Source: Clostridium sp. JN-9
GTDB taxonomy: Bacteria; Bacillota; Clostridia; Clostridiales; Clostridiaceae
Assembly: GCF_004103695.1 (NCBI RefSeq)
Contig: NZ_CP035280.1
Location: 2,232,001-2,296,000, forward strand
Length of the DNA stretch: 64,000 nt
Direction of reading: 5' to 3'
Shown: positions 26,452 to 34,677 of the stretch, in pieces
How the letters are laid out: each line of letters starts with the position of its first letter
Position numbering within the stretch: position 1 is the first letter of the stretch
Program-made: the position numbers and the translations under genes
The notes under the pieces: generated by a model
Database searches by the model: none
What the model was told of the DNA's origin: nothing
What the model saw: only the letters and a program-made list of their open reading frames with translations

Positions 26452-26487
26452 ATAAAAAATCATCAAATCCCGCTTGGAATCTGATGA
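26452..26487 (-). terminator. Riboswitch-linked terminator before purE
   Basis: TCATCA-ATTCC and GGGAT-TGATGA form the stem, followed by TTTTTTATTTT on the minus strand. It ends about 15 bases before the purE start and is the likely expression platform of the guanine aptamer. Confidence 0.85.
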
Positions 26488-26537
26488 CAAAAGTTACCCT
26501 AAATTTAGGCATAAATGAATGCTATGTAAGCATACAT

Positions 26538-26639
26538 AGACTTACTAAGCTTCAATTAAAGTATTTCTATATACGCGCTCTCTTTGCAGCTTCGCAGCAT
26601 TCCGCGCGAAAGATATACTAAATAATTGAAGCATAGTCT
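26538..26639 (-). repeat. GC-rich long hairpin inside the purE leader
   Basis: An outer imperfect stem of about 25 bp (AGACTATGCTTCAATTA pairing with TAATTGAAGCTTAGTAAGTCT) encloses GC-rich inner segments with CGCGC/GCGCG. It lies between the aptamer and the terminator. The GC content is far above the surroundings, which suggests an inserted palindromic element or an elaborate antiterminator. Confidence 0.65.
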
Positions 26640-26640
26640 T

Positions 26641-26710
26641 ATTCCATAGGCAGAAAATTTAAGGTTTTCTTGTAGAGACTCCCAAACCATATTATCAGGA
26701 TTATATGAAT
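26641..26710 (-). promoter_or_regulatory. Purine riboswitch, guanine type
   Basis: The minus strand reads TTCATATAATCCTGATAATA, then GGTTTGGGAGTCTCTAC, then a P3 hairpin and CCTATGG. The P1-P2-P3 order, the TATAATC and TCTCTAC-type junctions and the 70-nt length fit the purine aptamer. The base before the final UAUG is C, which marks guanine/hypoxanthine rather than adenine specificity. Expected to switch off purECFMNHD when guanine is plentiful. Confidence 0.87.
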
Positions 26711-26743
26711 CTTTTATTCAATTGTTATTGATATCTTGTCTTT

Positions 26744-26772
26744 ATATTAACATAAGATATTTAAAAGTACAA
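26744..26772 (-). promoter_or_regulatory. Probable promoter of the purine operon
   Basis: Minus-strand TTGTAC (26767-26772) and TAATAT (26744-26749), 17 bp apart, 34 bases upstream of the aptamer. Confidence 0.6.
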
Positions 26773-26796
26773 TACATTTACCCATTATTTAAATAT

Positions 26797-26858
26797 ATTG
26801 TTCGTATTTTATTAATCTATAATTAATATTATCTTTATAATTTTCGTACCATGACGAA
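26797..26858. promoter_or_regulatory. PurR-box-like sites upstream of purE
   Basis: ACGAACAAT occurs on the minus strand at 26797-26805. The inverted repeat TTCGT-ACCATG-ACGAA occupies 26843-26858. The first fits the Bacillus PurR half-box as I remember it (CGAAC with AT flank). A nearly identical palindrome precedes the purine permease at 29923-29938. The regulator is not in the window. Confidence 0.5.
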
Positions 26859-26940
26859 CTTTATTGCATTTGTTATATAAACTGGAACTTCATATTAACA
26901 TAATGTATAATAAAACTACAGTACTAATGGGGAGGGTAAT

Positions 26941-27261
26941 ATGGAGATTGTAATTGTTTTTATAGTAATTTTTGCCTTTGCTATATTCTTTTCCAGAAAT
27001 AACTTGAAAAAGAGAACTGAAGAAATTCATTCAAATTTAGAAAACTTCAATATTGAAATTAAAGATTTCTTCTATAAAATGTCTGATGATGCTCAGAAAG
27101 AATTTTTAGATAAATTAAATGAAGACTGGAAAGGCAATTTTGAAAGTATACTAAATGACAGCTTTAATTATGGTTCAAATGTGTGGTCACTGCAGTCACA
27201 AATTTCGGCCCAGCAGGAATTGTTTAAGGCTTTACATGATTTTAATGAAAAACATAAATAA
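26941..27261 (+). CDS. 106-aa membrane-anchored protein, unknown function
   Basis: A strongly hydrophobic N-terminal helix (IVIVFIVIFAFAIFF) anchors a charged, mostly helical domain of about 85 residues with aromatic residues near DEDWKGNF-like positions. I do not recognise the family. GGGGAGGGTAAT precedes the ATG. It is divergent from the purine operon and ends at a strong terminator. A TATAAT-like box lies about 35 bases upstream of the start. Confidence 0.6.
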   Translation: MEIVIVFIVIFAFAIFFSRNNLKKRTEEIHSNLENFNIEIKDFFYKMSDDAQKEFLDKLNEDWKGNFESILNDSFNYGSNVWSLQSQISAQQELFKALHDFNEKHK

Positions 27262-27262
27262 A

Positions 27263-27293
27263 TTAAGGAGCATTATTAAATAACGCTCCTTAA
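27263..27293. terminator. Bidirectional terminator
   Basis: TTAAGGAGC and GCTCCTTAA form a perfect 9-bp stem with AT-rich flanks, between two convergent genes. Confidence 0.85.
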
Positions 27294-27308
27294 TTAAAAT
27301 TACATTTG

Positions 27309-27554
27309 TTAAATAACCTTTCTTAATTTTTCTGCCTCATATTCTTTTATATAAGTATCTTTATTTTCATCCTTAATTAATAGTTTTACATTCCCAGACT
27401 TAATTTTCAAAACTTTCCCCTTAAGTTTTGTTCCAATAACATTAACAGGTACTCCAACATTTAGTTCCTTAATAGAACTGCTATTACAATATTCACACTG
27501 ATCTGAATCCTTTAATATTCTTTTACAATCAGTACAAAAATACAATTTATCCAC
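27309..27554 (-). CDS. Small zinc-ribbon protein
   Basis: 81 aa. Two CxxC pairs (CTDCKRIL and CEYCNSSS) form an N-terminal zinc ribbon. A short beta-rich tail (GTKLKGKVLKIKSGNVKLLI) resembles a KOW/SH3-like barrel. A nucleic-acid-binding role is possible, but the family is not recognised. GGAGGGG lies upstream of the ATG. Confidence 0.6.
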   Translation of the reverse strand: MDKLYFCTDCKRILKDSDQCEYCNSSSIKELNVGVPVNVIGTKLKGKVLKIKSGNVKLLIKDENKDTYIKEYEAEKLRKVI

Positions 27555-27620
27555 TTTAACCCCTCCAAATATATTATAGTTATATCTATATATTCTATAT
27601 ATTCTGAACTTTTCCTCTTA

Positions 27621-28214
27621 TTATTTTACAAGTGAATAAACTTTTACAATATAATATTTCATAAGTGCAGGTATTTCCCTTATAAATCCATAATATTCAT
27701 GGTTTTTATATGGTGTAACAAATACTCCTGAATAGGATGCATTAATACCTAAGGACTTTGCTATAAGTGATGCCCTTTTTAAATGATATTTGTTTGAAAC
27801 AATAACAGCTGTTTTCAAATTATATTGTTTCATAATTTTATTGGAATTAATCAAATTAGCTGCAGTAGATGCTGATTTATCTTCTATTATAATATCTGAC
27901 TCATCCATACCTTTGCTTACGAGATATACCTTCATAGCCTGGGCTTCAGATATATTTTCTCCCTGCCCTTTTCCTCCTGAAACAATTATTTTACTGACAA
28001 TACCATCTTTATAAAGTCTTAATCCCTCATCACACCTCCACTTCAAAAATGGACTTGGCTCACTTCCATATACCTGGCACCCTAATATTATAGCTGTATC
28101 TGATTTTACAGGTTTTGCATTCCATCCAAAATTATAAATACTTATTGAAGTAATAATAATTATAAATATTATTATTAAAATTATTCCCAAAGCAATTTTA
28201 AATAACTTTTTCAT
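27621..28214 (-). CDS. ElyC/SanA/YdcF (DUF218) family protein
   Basis: 197 aa. An N-terminal membrane helix (residues about 5-27) is followed by the DUF218 domain: DTAIILGCQVYGSEPSPFL, then KIIVSGGKGQGENISEA and VSNKYHLKRA. Members such as SanA, ElyC and YdcF take part in envelope integrity and cell-wall precursor metabolism. The exact role here is unknown. The ATG at 28214 has AAAGGA nine bases before it; the upstream ATG at 28232 has none. Confidence 0.82.
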   Translation of the reverse strand: MKKLFKIALGIILIIIFIIIITSISIYNFGWNAKPVKSDTAIILGCQVYGSEPSPFLKWRCDEGLRLYKDGIVSKIIVSGGKGQGENISEAQAMKVYLVSKGMDESDIIIEDKSASTAANLINSNKIMKQYNLKTAVIVSNKYHLKRASLIAKSLGINASYSGVFVTPYKNHEYYGFIREIPALMKYYIVKVYSLVK

Positions 28215-28297
28215 TGCTGCATTTCCTTTCACAAAATAATATATGGTATAAATATATTATATACGAAATAAGAATGAAATAGTTCATAAAAGATTAC

Positions 28298-28334
28298 AAA
28301 AATACCCTGAAGAATTAATCCCCAGGGTATTTTA
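28298..28334. terminator. Terminator after the purine permease
   Basis: AAAATACCCTG and CAGGGTATTTT make a perfect stem around an AT-rich loop, just past the permease stop and before the DUF218 gene. Confidence 0.85.
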
Positions 28335-28351
28335 ACTATCTTTGGTTTCAG

Positions 28352-29766
28352 TTATGGTAATATAGCAAATCTTAATATGAACAATGCCGCTAATACATAT
28401 ACTATTGGGTGAACTTCCTTTGATTTGCCTGTTACAATCTTCATTATTGGATAAAATATTATTCCAGCAGCTATTCCGTTTGCGATACTGTAGCTGAAAG
28501 GCATAATTGCTATTGTAAAGAATGCTGGTAAAGCTTCAGTAAAATCTTCAAAGTCAATTTTGGTTACTGCACCCATCATTAGTACGCCAACAATTATTAA
28601 TGCTGGAGCTGTTGCTTCTGCAGGAACTATACCTACAAGTCCTACAAAGAATAGTGATAATATGAACATTATTCCTGTAGTTAATGATGTTAGTCCTGTT
28701 CTTCCACCTTGAGAAATACCTGATGTTGATTCAACATATGTTACAACTGTACTTGTTCCTAATAATGATCCTACTGTTGTTGCCAAAGCATCACTTAGTA
28801 ATGCTTTATGCATATTTTTAACTCTTCCGTCTTTATCAACCATGTTTGCTTTTTGAGCTGTTCCAACCAATGTTCCAATGGTATCGAACAAATCAACTAA
28901 GCTGAATGTTATTATAACCATTATTATTGAGGTAAAAGCACCTAATGCTCCACCTTTTCCAGTTCCTAATAATCCTTTAAAGTCTAATGCCAAAATGTTG
29001 GTGCTAAAGAAGGAGGTGGACTTATTATTTTTACCCCAGCTAAATGAGTTAAGCCTAAAGGAATACCAATTATGGTGGTTGCAATAATTCCCAGTAAAAT
29101 AGAAGCTTTCACTCCTCTTGCCATTAGCACTGCAGTGATTACAATACCTATTAATGTCAATATAGCATGAAGGTTTGTCAATTTTCCAAATGTAACTAAT
29201 GTTTCTGAACTTGATACTATTATTCCGCCGCTCTTTAATCCTATTAAAGCTATAAACAAACCAATACCGCCTGAGATTGCTAATTTCAAATTATGCGGAA
29301 GTGCATCAACGATTTTTTCTCTAATTGATGTTACAGTAATTATTATAAATAATACACCTGATACGAATACTGCTGCTAAGGCCTGCTGCCAAGTGTATCC
29401 CAGTGTTAAACATACACTATAAGTGAAAAATGCATTTAATCCCATTCCAGGTGCCTGTGCAAATGGAAGGTTAGCATATAGTGCCATAACCAATGTTCCA
29501 ATTGCTGCTGCTATACATGTTGCTGCAAATACAGATGCTACTACAGGATCGTTTATTGAAGACAGACCTGCTTTAACTGCAGCATCTCCCAATAAATGCT
29601 TTGAGTTCATACCAGCCTGCATTAGTATTGTAGGATTTACAAAAATTATATATGCCATAGTAATAAATGTAGTTATTCCTGCAAGTACTTCAGTCTTTAC
29701 ATTTGTATTATTTTCTGTGAGCTTAAAAAATGAGTCTAAAAATGATTCCTGATTTTGTTCTTCCAT
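28352..29766 (-). pseudogene. NCS2 guanine/hypoxanthine permease (AzgA/PbuG type), frameshifted
   Basis: The first 260 codons (from 29766) and the last 213 codons (to 28352) are two consecutive parts of one NCS2 permease of the AzgA/PbuG branch. The N-terminal part has ITTFITMAYIIFVNPTIL and AQAPGMGLNAFFTYSVCL; the C-terminal part has FVDLFDT-like FSLVDLFDTIGTLVGTA. The frame is lost near 28992, in ACATTTTGGCATTA. One extra T would restore the expected reading, from a run of five T to one of four. A single-base deletion or a homopolymer sequencing error explains it. A PurR-like palindrome and a TTGACT/TAACAT promoter lie upstream. Confidence 0.85.
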
Positions 29767-29854
29767 TTGTTACCCTCCTTGTATAAAAAAGCAAAAATTA
29801 TTTTCTGGGATTATTATAAATCTTATGGAAATAAGTTCACTTATTACGTTAATT

Positions 29855-29883
29855 ATGTTATCAAATATTGTGGAGTTAGTCAA
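29855..29883 (-). promoter_or_regulatory. Promoter of the purine permease
   Basis: Minus-strand TTGACT (29878-29883) and TAACAT (29855-29860), 17 bp apart, about 90 bases before the start codon. Confidence 0.65.
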
Positions 29884-29922
29884 TAATAATTACAAATTTT
29901 TTTAAACTTTTAGTGCTTTATG

Positions 29923-29938
29923 TTCGTACCATTGCGAA
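29923..29938. promoter_or_regulatory. PurR-like palindrome upstream of the permease
   Basis: TTCGTACCATTGCGAA, an inverted repeat whose first ten bases equal those of the palindrome upstream of purE (TTCGTACCAT). It lies 40 bp upstream of the permease -35 box. Confidence 0.5.
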
Positions 29939-29982
29939 TATTATATCAGGAACCTACTTTTTAGTATAAGATTTATTCCGCA

Positions 29983-31152
29983 TTAATGTGTTTTTAAATT
30001 TGACCCATTTTTTATTGAATTGTAACCGAATTTATCTCTGATGCCCTTTACACACTTATCAATCTGCCTTCTTTTTTTATCTGATTCGTCAAATAAACTT
30101 ATTTGTTTAAATGTTCCTATTGGTTTAATGCCAGTAACCCTTACCCCCAAAAGTCTTATTGGAGTTTTTTCATCCCAATGACTTTTAAAAAGCTTTGAAG
30201 CCTGATCATAAATTTCTTCTGATTTATTAGTATAAAAATTCATTTTTTTCTGCCTTGATATACACCCAAAATCATTGAACTTTATGGAAATTTCAATTGT
30301 GTCTCCCTCACAGCTTTCCTCATGCAGCCTGTGGCTTACAGTTTCACTTAATTCCTTTATTATCAGGAGTCCCTGTTCTTTTGTTTTAATATCTTTGGAA
30401 AGAGTTACTGAATTTCCGATACCTTTAGAAATACTGTTTCTTATTTGAACTTTGGAATTATCAATGCCGTTTGCATACTGCCATAACTGTCTTCCCCACT
30501 TACCAAAAGCTGCCTCAATATATGATAAAGGAGCACATGCTAAATCACCTATAGTAAATATTCCAATGTTGTTCAATTTCTTTTCCATTTGTTTCCCTAC
30601 GCCAAATAATTCTCTTATTTTCATAGGCCATATAATTGATTTAATATCATCTTCCATAATAATAGATGTAGCATTGGGCTTTTTTAAATCTGATGCCATC
30701 TTTGCCATAACCTTGCAGTAAGAAACTCCTACACTTGCTGTAATATTTAATGAATTTTCAATTGTACTTCTTATGCCGTCAGCAATTTTAACAGCATCTG
30801 AATTATTTTTAACATAGTTAGTTATATCCATCCATGCTTCATCTATACTAAATATTTCAATTTCAGGTGTTACTTTTCTTAATATCTTCATTACCTTATT
30901 TGAATATTCCTCATACTTGTTAAAATGGGGCTTAATAAAAATCAGATTTGGGCACAATCTTTCTGCTTCCATTACAGTCATAGTAGTCTTTACCCCAAAT
31001 GCCCTTGCCTCATAAGATGCAGTAAGTACAATTCCTCTTCTGCTTTCCTTATCCCCTGCTACAGCAATAGGTTTTCCTTTAAGTTTTGTGTTTTCTGCGG
31101 CTTCAACAGATGCAAAGAAACAATTTAAATCCATATGCAATATGCTTCTCAT
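29983..31152 (-). CDS. dinB: DNA polymerase IV (Y family)
   Basis: 389 aa. Starts MRSILHMDLNCFFASVEA with the first catalytic Asp; the second acidic pair is in EIFSIDEAWMDIT. A thumb HhH region (ELFGVGKQMEKKLNNIGIFT) and a little-finger domain follow. It performs translesion synthesis. No LexA-like box was recognised. The next gene upstream, a small membrane protein on the same strand, is 13 bp away. Confidence 0.95.
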   Translation of the reverse strand: MRSILHMDLNCFFASVEAAENTKLKGKPIAVAGDKESRRGIVLTASYEARAFGVKTTMTVMEAERLCPNLIFIKPHFNKYEEYSNKVMKILRKVTPEIEIFSIDEAWMDITNYVKNNSDAVKIADGIRSTIENSLNITASVGVSYCKVMAKMASDLKKPNATSIIMEDDIKSIIWPMKIRELFGVGKQMEKKLNNIGIFTIGDLACAPLSYIEAAFGKWGRQLWQYANGIDNSKVQIRNSISKGIGNSVTLSKDIKTKEQGLLIIKELSETVSHRLHEESCEGDTIEISIKFNDFGCISRQKKMNFYTNKSEEIYDQASKLFKSHWDEKTPIRLLGVRVTGIKPIGTFKQISLFDESDKKRRQIDKCVKGIRDKFGYNSIKNGSNLKTH

Positions 31153-31165
31153 AAAACCACCGTTT

Positions 31166-31378
31166 CTATTTATTTTTCAAAGTATATATTATAAATAAAA
31201 TTATAATCAGAATCAGCATTGGTTTTGAAAATACAATTTTAAATACCAATCCCAATATTGATAGTATAAGTGCCAGTATTAATGCAACCCCGGCTAAAGG
31301 TAAAACTGCCAGGCCTATTATGGAAAACACAGCATATAATATAAGTCCAACTAGTAAAATTACAAATAAAGTAGCCAA
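31166..31378 (-). CDS. 70-aa hydrophobic membrane protein
   Basis: Nearly the whole sequence is hydrophobic, with two or three membrane helices (TLFVILLVGLILYAVFSIIG and MLILIIILFIIYTL) and a short KNK tail. I do not recognise a family, though the make-up is like phage-shock or LiaI-type small proteins. It lies 13 bp upstream of dinB on the same strand and may be cotranscribed with it. Confidence 0.55.
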   Translation of the reverse strand: MATLFVILLVGLILYAVFSIIGLAVLPLAGVALILALILSILGLVFKIVFSKPMLILIIILFIIYTLKNK

Positions 31379-31384
31379 AACTCT

Positions 31385-31622
31385 CCCCCTTTCTACAGTT
31401 GAAAGTTAACAGTTTTGAGTTTTAAGTCTTCTACAGTTGAAAGTTTAGAGTTTTGAGTTTTGAGTAATTGTTGATTTTTGCTTTGGCAAAAATCTTTAAT
31501 TTAAGTTTTGCTGTAAGCAAAACATCCTTAACTTTTAACTCATAACTCATAACTCATAACTCTTAACTGTAGAAGCTTTTAACTCATAACTCATAACTCT
31601 TAACTGTATAAGCTTTTCTTAA
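31385..31622. repeat. Heptad-armed twin-hairpin repeat element
   Basis: The left arm has heptads such as AGAGTTT TGAGTTT TGAGTAA. The core has hairpins GATTTTTGCTTTGGCAAAAATC and GTTTTGCTGTAAGCAAAAC. The right arm has AACTCAT repeated exactly, then AACTCTT and AACTGTA, and this right arm is itself duplicated once. Same plan as 11600-11818. Confidence 0.8.
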
Positions 31623-31647
31623 TTATATACTATGTTGATGATAATCT

Positions 31648-32178
31648 TCAATATGCTTTTATAACTCCACAGGCAAGTCTTCTCCCTGAATTTCCAGCAG
31701 GCTGGGTGGTATAGTCATCTGGGCTTTCGTGAATTATTACGGATTTTCCAATAACGTCAGAGCTTTTAAATTTATCTGTAAAAAAGCTCATCATTGCTAT
31801 ACCATTGTTTGAAAACAGCACAGGGAAATCTCCTGCATGATTGCCATGGGGCTGATTTGTGGGATTCCAGTGTGCGCCTGATGCTTTAAATGGTTCATTA
31901 GGATCTCCTACACTGCAGTTACCTGATTGATGAATATGAAAGCCAAATGGCCCCACCTGTTTATTGTTTCCCTCAGCTGCTTTAAATGGCGGAAGGCCTG
32001 TGACATTTACCGAAACCATTACTCCTCCAGGAACATCATTAAAATATACGGTTCCTTTTATATTAGGTGCTAAAGGTCCACCGTTTATGTCTGCATATGC
32101 AGAACTTGGCATAACTCTGGTCTGAAACATTTCACATCTATAACATGGGCAGTAATTAGAAAAATTAAAACTATACAC
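31648..32178 (-). CDS. Cu/Zn-type superoxide dismutase
   Basis: 176 aa. Metal ligands are visible in order: GFHIHQSGNC (Cu), GAHWNP and PHGNHAGDFP (Zn/Cu bridge), and the final Cu ligand with the electrostatic loop in VIIHESPDDYTTQPAGNSGRR. The Cys pair for the structural disulfide is GNC and LACGV. It has no signal peptide; the N-terminus instead has a CPCYRC motif, which seems to be common in Firmicute relatives. The GTG start follows AGAGGA. The role is superoxide or general oxidative defence in an anaerobe. Confidence 0.88.
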   Translation of the reverse strand: MYSFNFSNYCPCYRCEMFQTRVMPSSAYADINGGPLAPNIKGTVYFNDVPGGVMVSVNVTGLPPFKAAEGNNKQVGPFGFHIHQSGNCSVGDPNEPFKASGAHWNPTNQPHGNHAGDFPVLFSNNGIAMMSFFTDKFKSSDVIGKSVIIHESPDDYTTQPAGNSGRRLACGVIKAY

Positions 32179-32359
32179 TTTTTTCCTCTTTAAAAATTAT
32201 TATAAAATATACTATGCTTATTAAAATAATTTTGTTATTCCATTATACTATTTCATGAAAAAGTCAATAAATGCATATATATAATAAAATTAATTTCTTT
32301 ATTGAAAGGTAAATATGTGTTAAAATTATAAATAAAATTATGTTTGGGGGTGTGAGTTT

Positions 32360-33452
32360 ATGGCTGATTTAAGTGTAAATTTGAAGGGTTTAAAATTAAA
32401 AAATCCAATAATGCCTGCCTCTGGTCCAATAGTAAGAAATGCTGACTGCATTTTGGAATGTGCTAGAAATGGTGTAGGTGCCTTAGTTACTAAAACAGTG
32501 TCTATTGATGCATCAAGTACTCCAAGACCTTATATTCAGGAAATAGAAGGAGGTCTTCTTAATACAGCTCTATGGTCAGAACATTCAGTACAATACTGGG
32601 TTGAAAGTGAATATTCACGCTGTAAAGCCTCTGGACTGCCACTGATAATAAGCATAGGCTACACAGTTGAAGAAATTGAAAAAATAGTACCTTTAATATC
32701 GCCTTTTGCTGATGCAGTGGAACTTGTTACAAATTATACAGGAGAAGATATAAATCATGTTCTTCAAGCTTTAAATGCTGCAAATAAAATCAATAAACCC
32801 GTATTTATGAAGCTTTCCCCGGGTATACCAAATACAGGCTGGTATGCAAAAAAACTTGTGGAGGAAGGTGCTGCCGGTTTTTCTGTAATTAACTCTCTGG
32901 GTCCCTGCCTCAATATAGATATTGAAACAGGTATGCCTTTCTTAGGAAACTCTTCCGGGTATACCTGGCTTACAGGAAAGGCAATTAAACCTCTTGCAAT
33001 GAGATATGTGTATGAAATTGCAAATTCAGTTAAAGTTCCCATTATAGGTGCAGGAGGTATAAGCTGCGGTGCTGATGTTATAGAAATGTTCATGGCTGGT
33101 GCATCTGCTGTTCAAATATGTACTGCTGCTATGTCCAGAAGGTCCATCCATATTTCAGAGAATAATAAATGAGGTTAATGACTGGCTGGATGCCCACAAC
33201 TATTCAAGCATTAACGATATTAAGGGGCTTGCAATAGATAAAATAAAGACCAGAAAATACATTAACTCTACTATAGTTCCAACTATTAATAAAGATTTAT
33301 GTACATCATGTGAAATTTGCTCTAAAACATGTCCATATAAAGCAATTCATATGAAAGACAGTAAAGCCGAAATTTCAAGTGAAGACTGTTATGGCTGCGG
33401 GCTTTGCGTTACAAAGTGCCCAGTTAAAGCAATACACTTAAACCTGGGATAA
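32360..33452 (+). pseudogene. Dihydroorotate-dehydrogenase-like/PreA protein with ferredoxin tail, frameshifted
   Basis: Codons from 32360 encode an FMN-binding TIM barrel of the DHODH class 1B/PreA group (LKLKNPIMPASGPIVRNADC, FMKLSPGIPN, VPIIGAGGISCGADVIEMF). The frame is lost near 33133, and the second part to 33452 continues with EGPSIFQRIINEVNDWL and two 4Fe-4S motifs (CTSCEICSKTCP and CYGCGLCVTKCP). Removing one base between ATG and GAA (ATGTCCAGAAGG) would join them. The C-terminal ferredoxin fusion resembles dihydropyrimidine or other PreA-type reductases more than PyrDB, and no pyrK is nearby. It may be a true frameshift or an error. Confidence 0.8.
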
Positions 33453-33597
33453 TCCAAAATAACAAAGAATAAAGATTAAAGATCAAATATTGTTGATTTT
33501 CTGCTAAGGCAGAAAATCAATTTTTTAGTTTTGCCCAAAGGCAAAACAACATTATTTATTCTTTGTTCTTTATTCTTTAATCTTTAGTTTCTATAGT
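33453..33597. repeat. Heptad-armed twin-hairpin repeat element, AAAGATT type
   Basis: The left arm reads AACAAAG AATAAAG ATTAAAG. The core has hairpins GATTTTCTGCTAAGGCAGAAAATC and GTTTTGCCCAAAGGCAAAAC. The right arm is complementary (CTTTATTCTTTAATCTTTAG). Its right arm contains the stop codon of the LCP gene on the minus strand. Confidence 0.8.
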
Positions 33598-34638
33598 TTC
33601 CTCTTCATTTAAATATTTATTTATAGCCCTTTTGAAAGATGAATAATTAAGCTTCTTTTTATCAGGTATAACTGATTTAAATATAAAATCATTTAATATA
33701 TCTGCATTCTGCCTCTTATCCATTAAAAATACCCAGCTCCCATTATAAATTCTTCCATCACTTAGCTCAGTTAATGGAATTTGTAATTGTTTAACATCTA
33801 ATGGCTTAAATTTGGATACTGTATACGCATAACTTAAAAAAAATGCAGGCTCAATATTAGTCTTAATACACGGCATCAGTTTGGACATTAATGCAGGATA
33901 ATTAAACACACTGGTAGTTTTAAGCTTATCCAGGAGCTGTGTGGCAACTATTCTCTGTCTTTCATCCCTTTCGTAAACCCCATTTCCAACATGTCTTATT
34001 CTTGCATAGGATAATGATTGCTGTCCATCCAAATGCTGATATCCAGCCTTGGTAATCATAGGAGACTTAACAGCATCTGTTTCTCCAATATACTTATTCA
34101 TTTCATTAACTTCGTAATCCTTTACATCTATATTCAAACCTCCAACAGCATCAACCACTCCTTCAAATCCGCCAAAGTTAATAATTACATACTTATCCAG
34201 ATTTATATTAAATGTGTTTTTCAATGTATTCATCAGCAGTTCAGCACCGCCATAAGCAAAAGCAGCATTGATTTTCTGTTTTCCATGACCTTTAATATCT
34301 ACATAGGTATCTCTCAATATGGATGTCAACTTTACTTGTTTTTTATTTGAATCAATGGTAGCTATCATTATAGAATCCGACCTTGCATTTTCATTAAGCT
34401 GCCTTGCATCTGTACCAATTAATAAAATGTTCGTTATGCCCTTTACCTCTTCGTATACTGGTTCCTTTTCAATTTCAGAATTTAAATTAGATTGATTGAT
34501 TTCGGCATTAGGTTTTGTTTTAGCGGGCCTGTAAATATTTGACCTTAAATATAGATAAAGTCCGCCAGTACCTGCTATTATTATTAAAATTATCACTAAT
34601 AGTATTTTTTTAATCTTCCCATTTGTATAATTTTTCAA
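33577..34638 (-). CDS. LytR-CpsA-Psr (LCP) family cell-wall ligase
   Basis: 353 aa. An N-terminal membrane helix (KKILLVIILIIIAGTGGLYL) is followed by the LCP domain from about residue 70: ITNILLIGTDARQLNENARS, then LTSILRDTYVDIKGHG and INAAFAYGGAELLMNTL. Arg and Asp residues that bind the pyrophosphate of polyprenyl donors are kept. Such enzymes attach teichoic acid or polysaccharide to peptidoglycan. TTG start after AAGGTGAG. The last codons (ETKD, stop) are read from the AAAGATT repeat. Confidence 0.92.
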   Translation of the reverse strand: MKNYTNGKIKKILLVIILIIIAGTGGLYLYLRSNIYRPAKTKPNAEINQSNLNSEIEKEPVYEEVKGITNILLIGTDARQLNENARSDSIMIATIDSNKKQVKLTSILRDTYVDIKGHGKQKINAAFAYGGAELLMNTLKNTFNINLDKYVIINFGGFEGVVDAVGGLNIDVKDYEVNEMNKYIGETDAVKSPMITKAGYQHLDGQQSLSYARIRHVGNGVYERDERQRIVATQLLDKLKTTSVFNYPALMSKLMPCIKTNIEPAFFLSYAYTVSKFKPLDVKQLQIPLTELSDGRIYNGSWVFLMDKRQNADILNDFIFKSVIPDKKKLNYSSFKRAINKYLNEEETIETKD

Positions 34639-34677
34639 TGGCTCACCTTCTTTGGAAGAGTTTTAAAAACTTATTAT

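Noticed and set aside
29767-29982. Second purine riboswitch upstream of the permease
   Set aside because: No TATAATC/TCTCTAC-type junctions; a promoter and a palindrome explain the region better.
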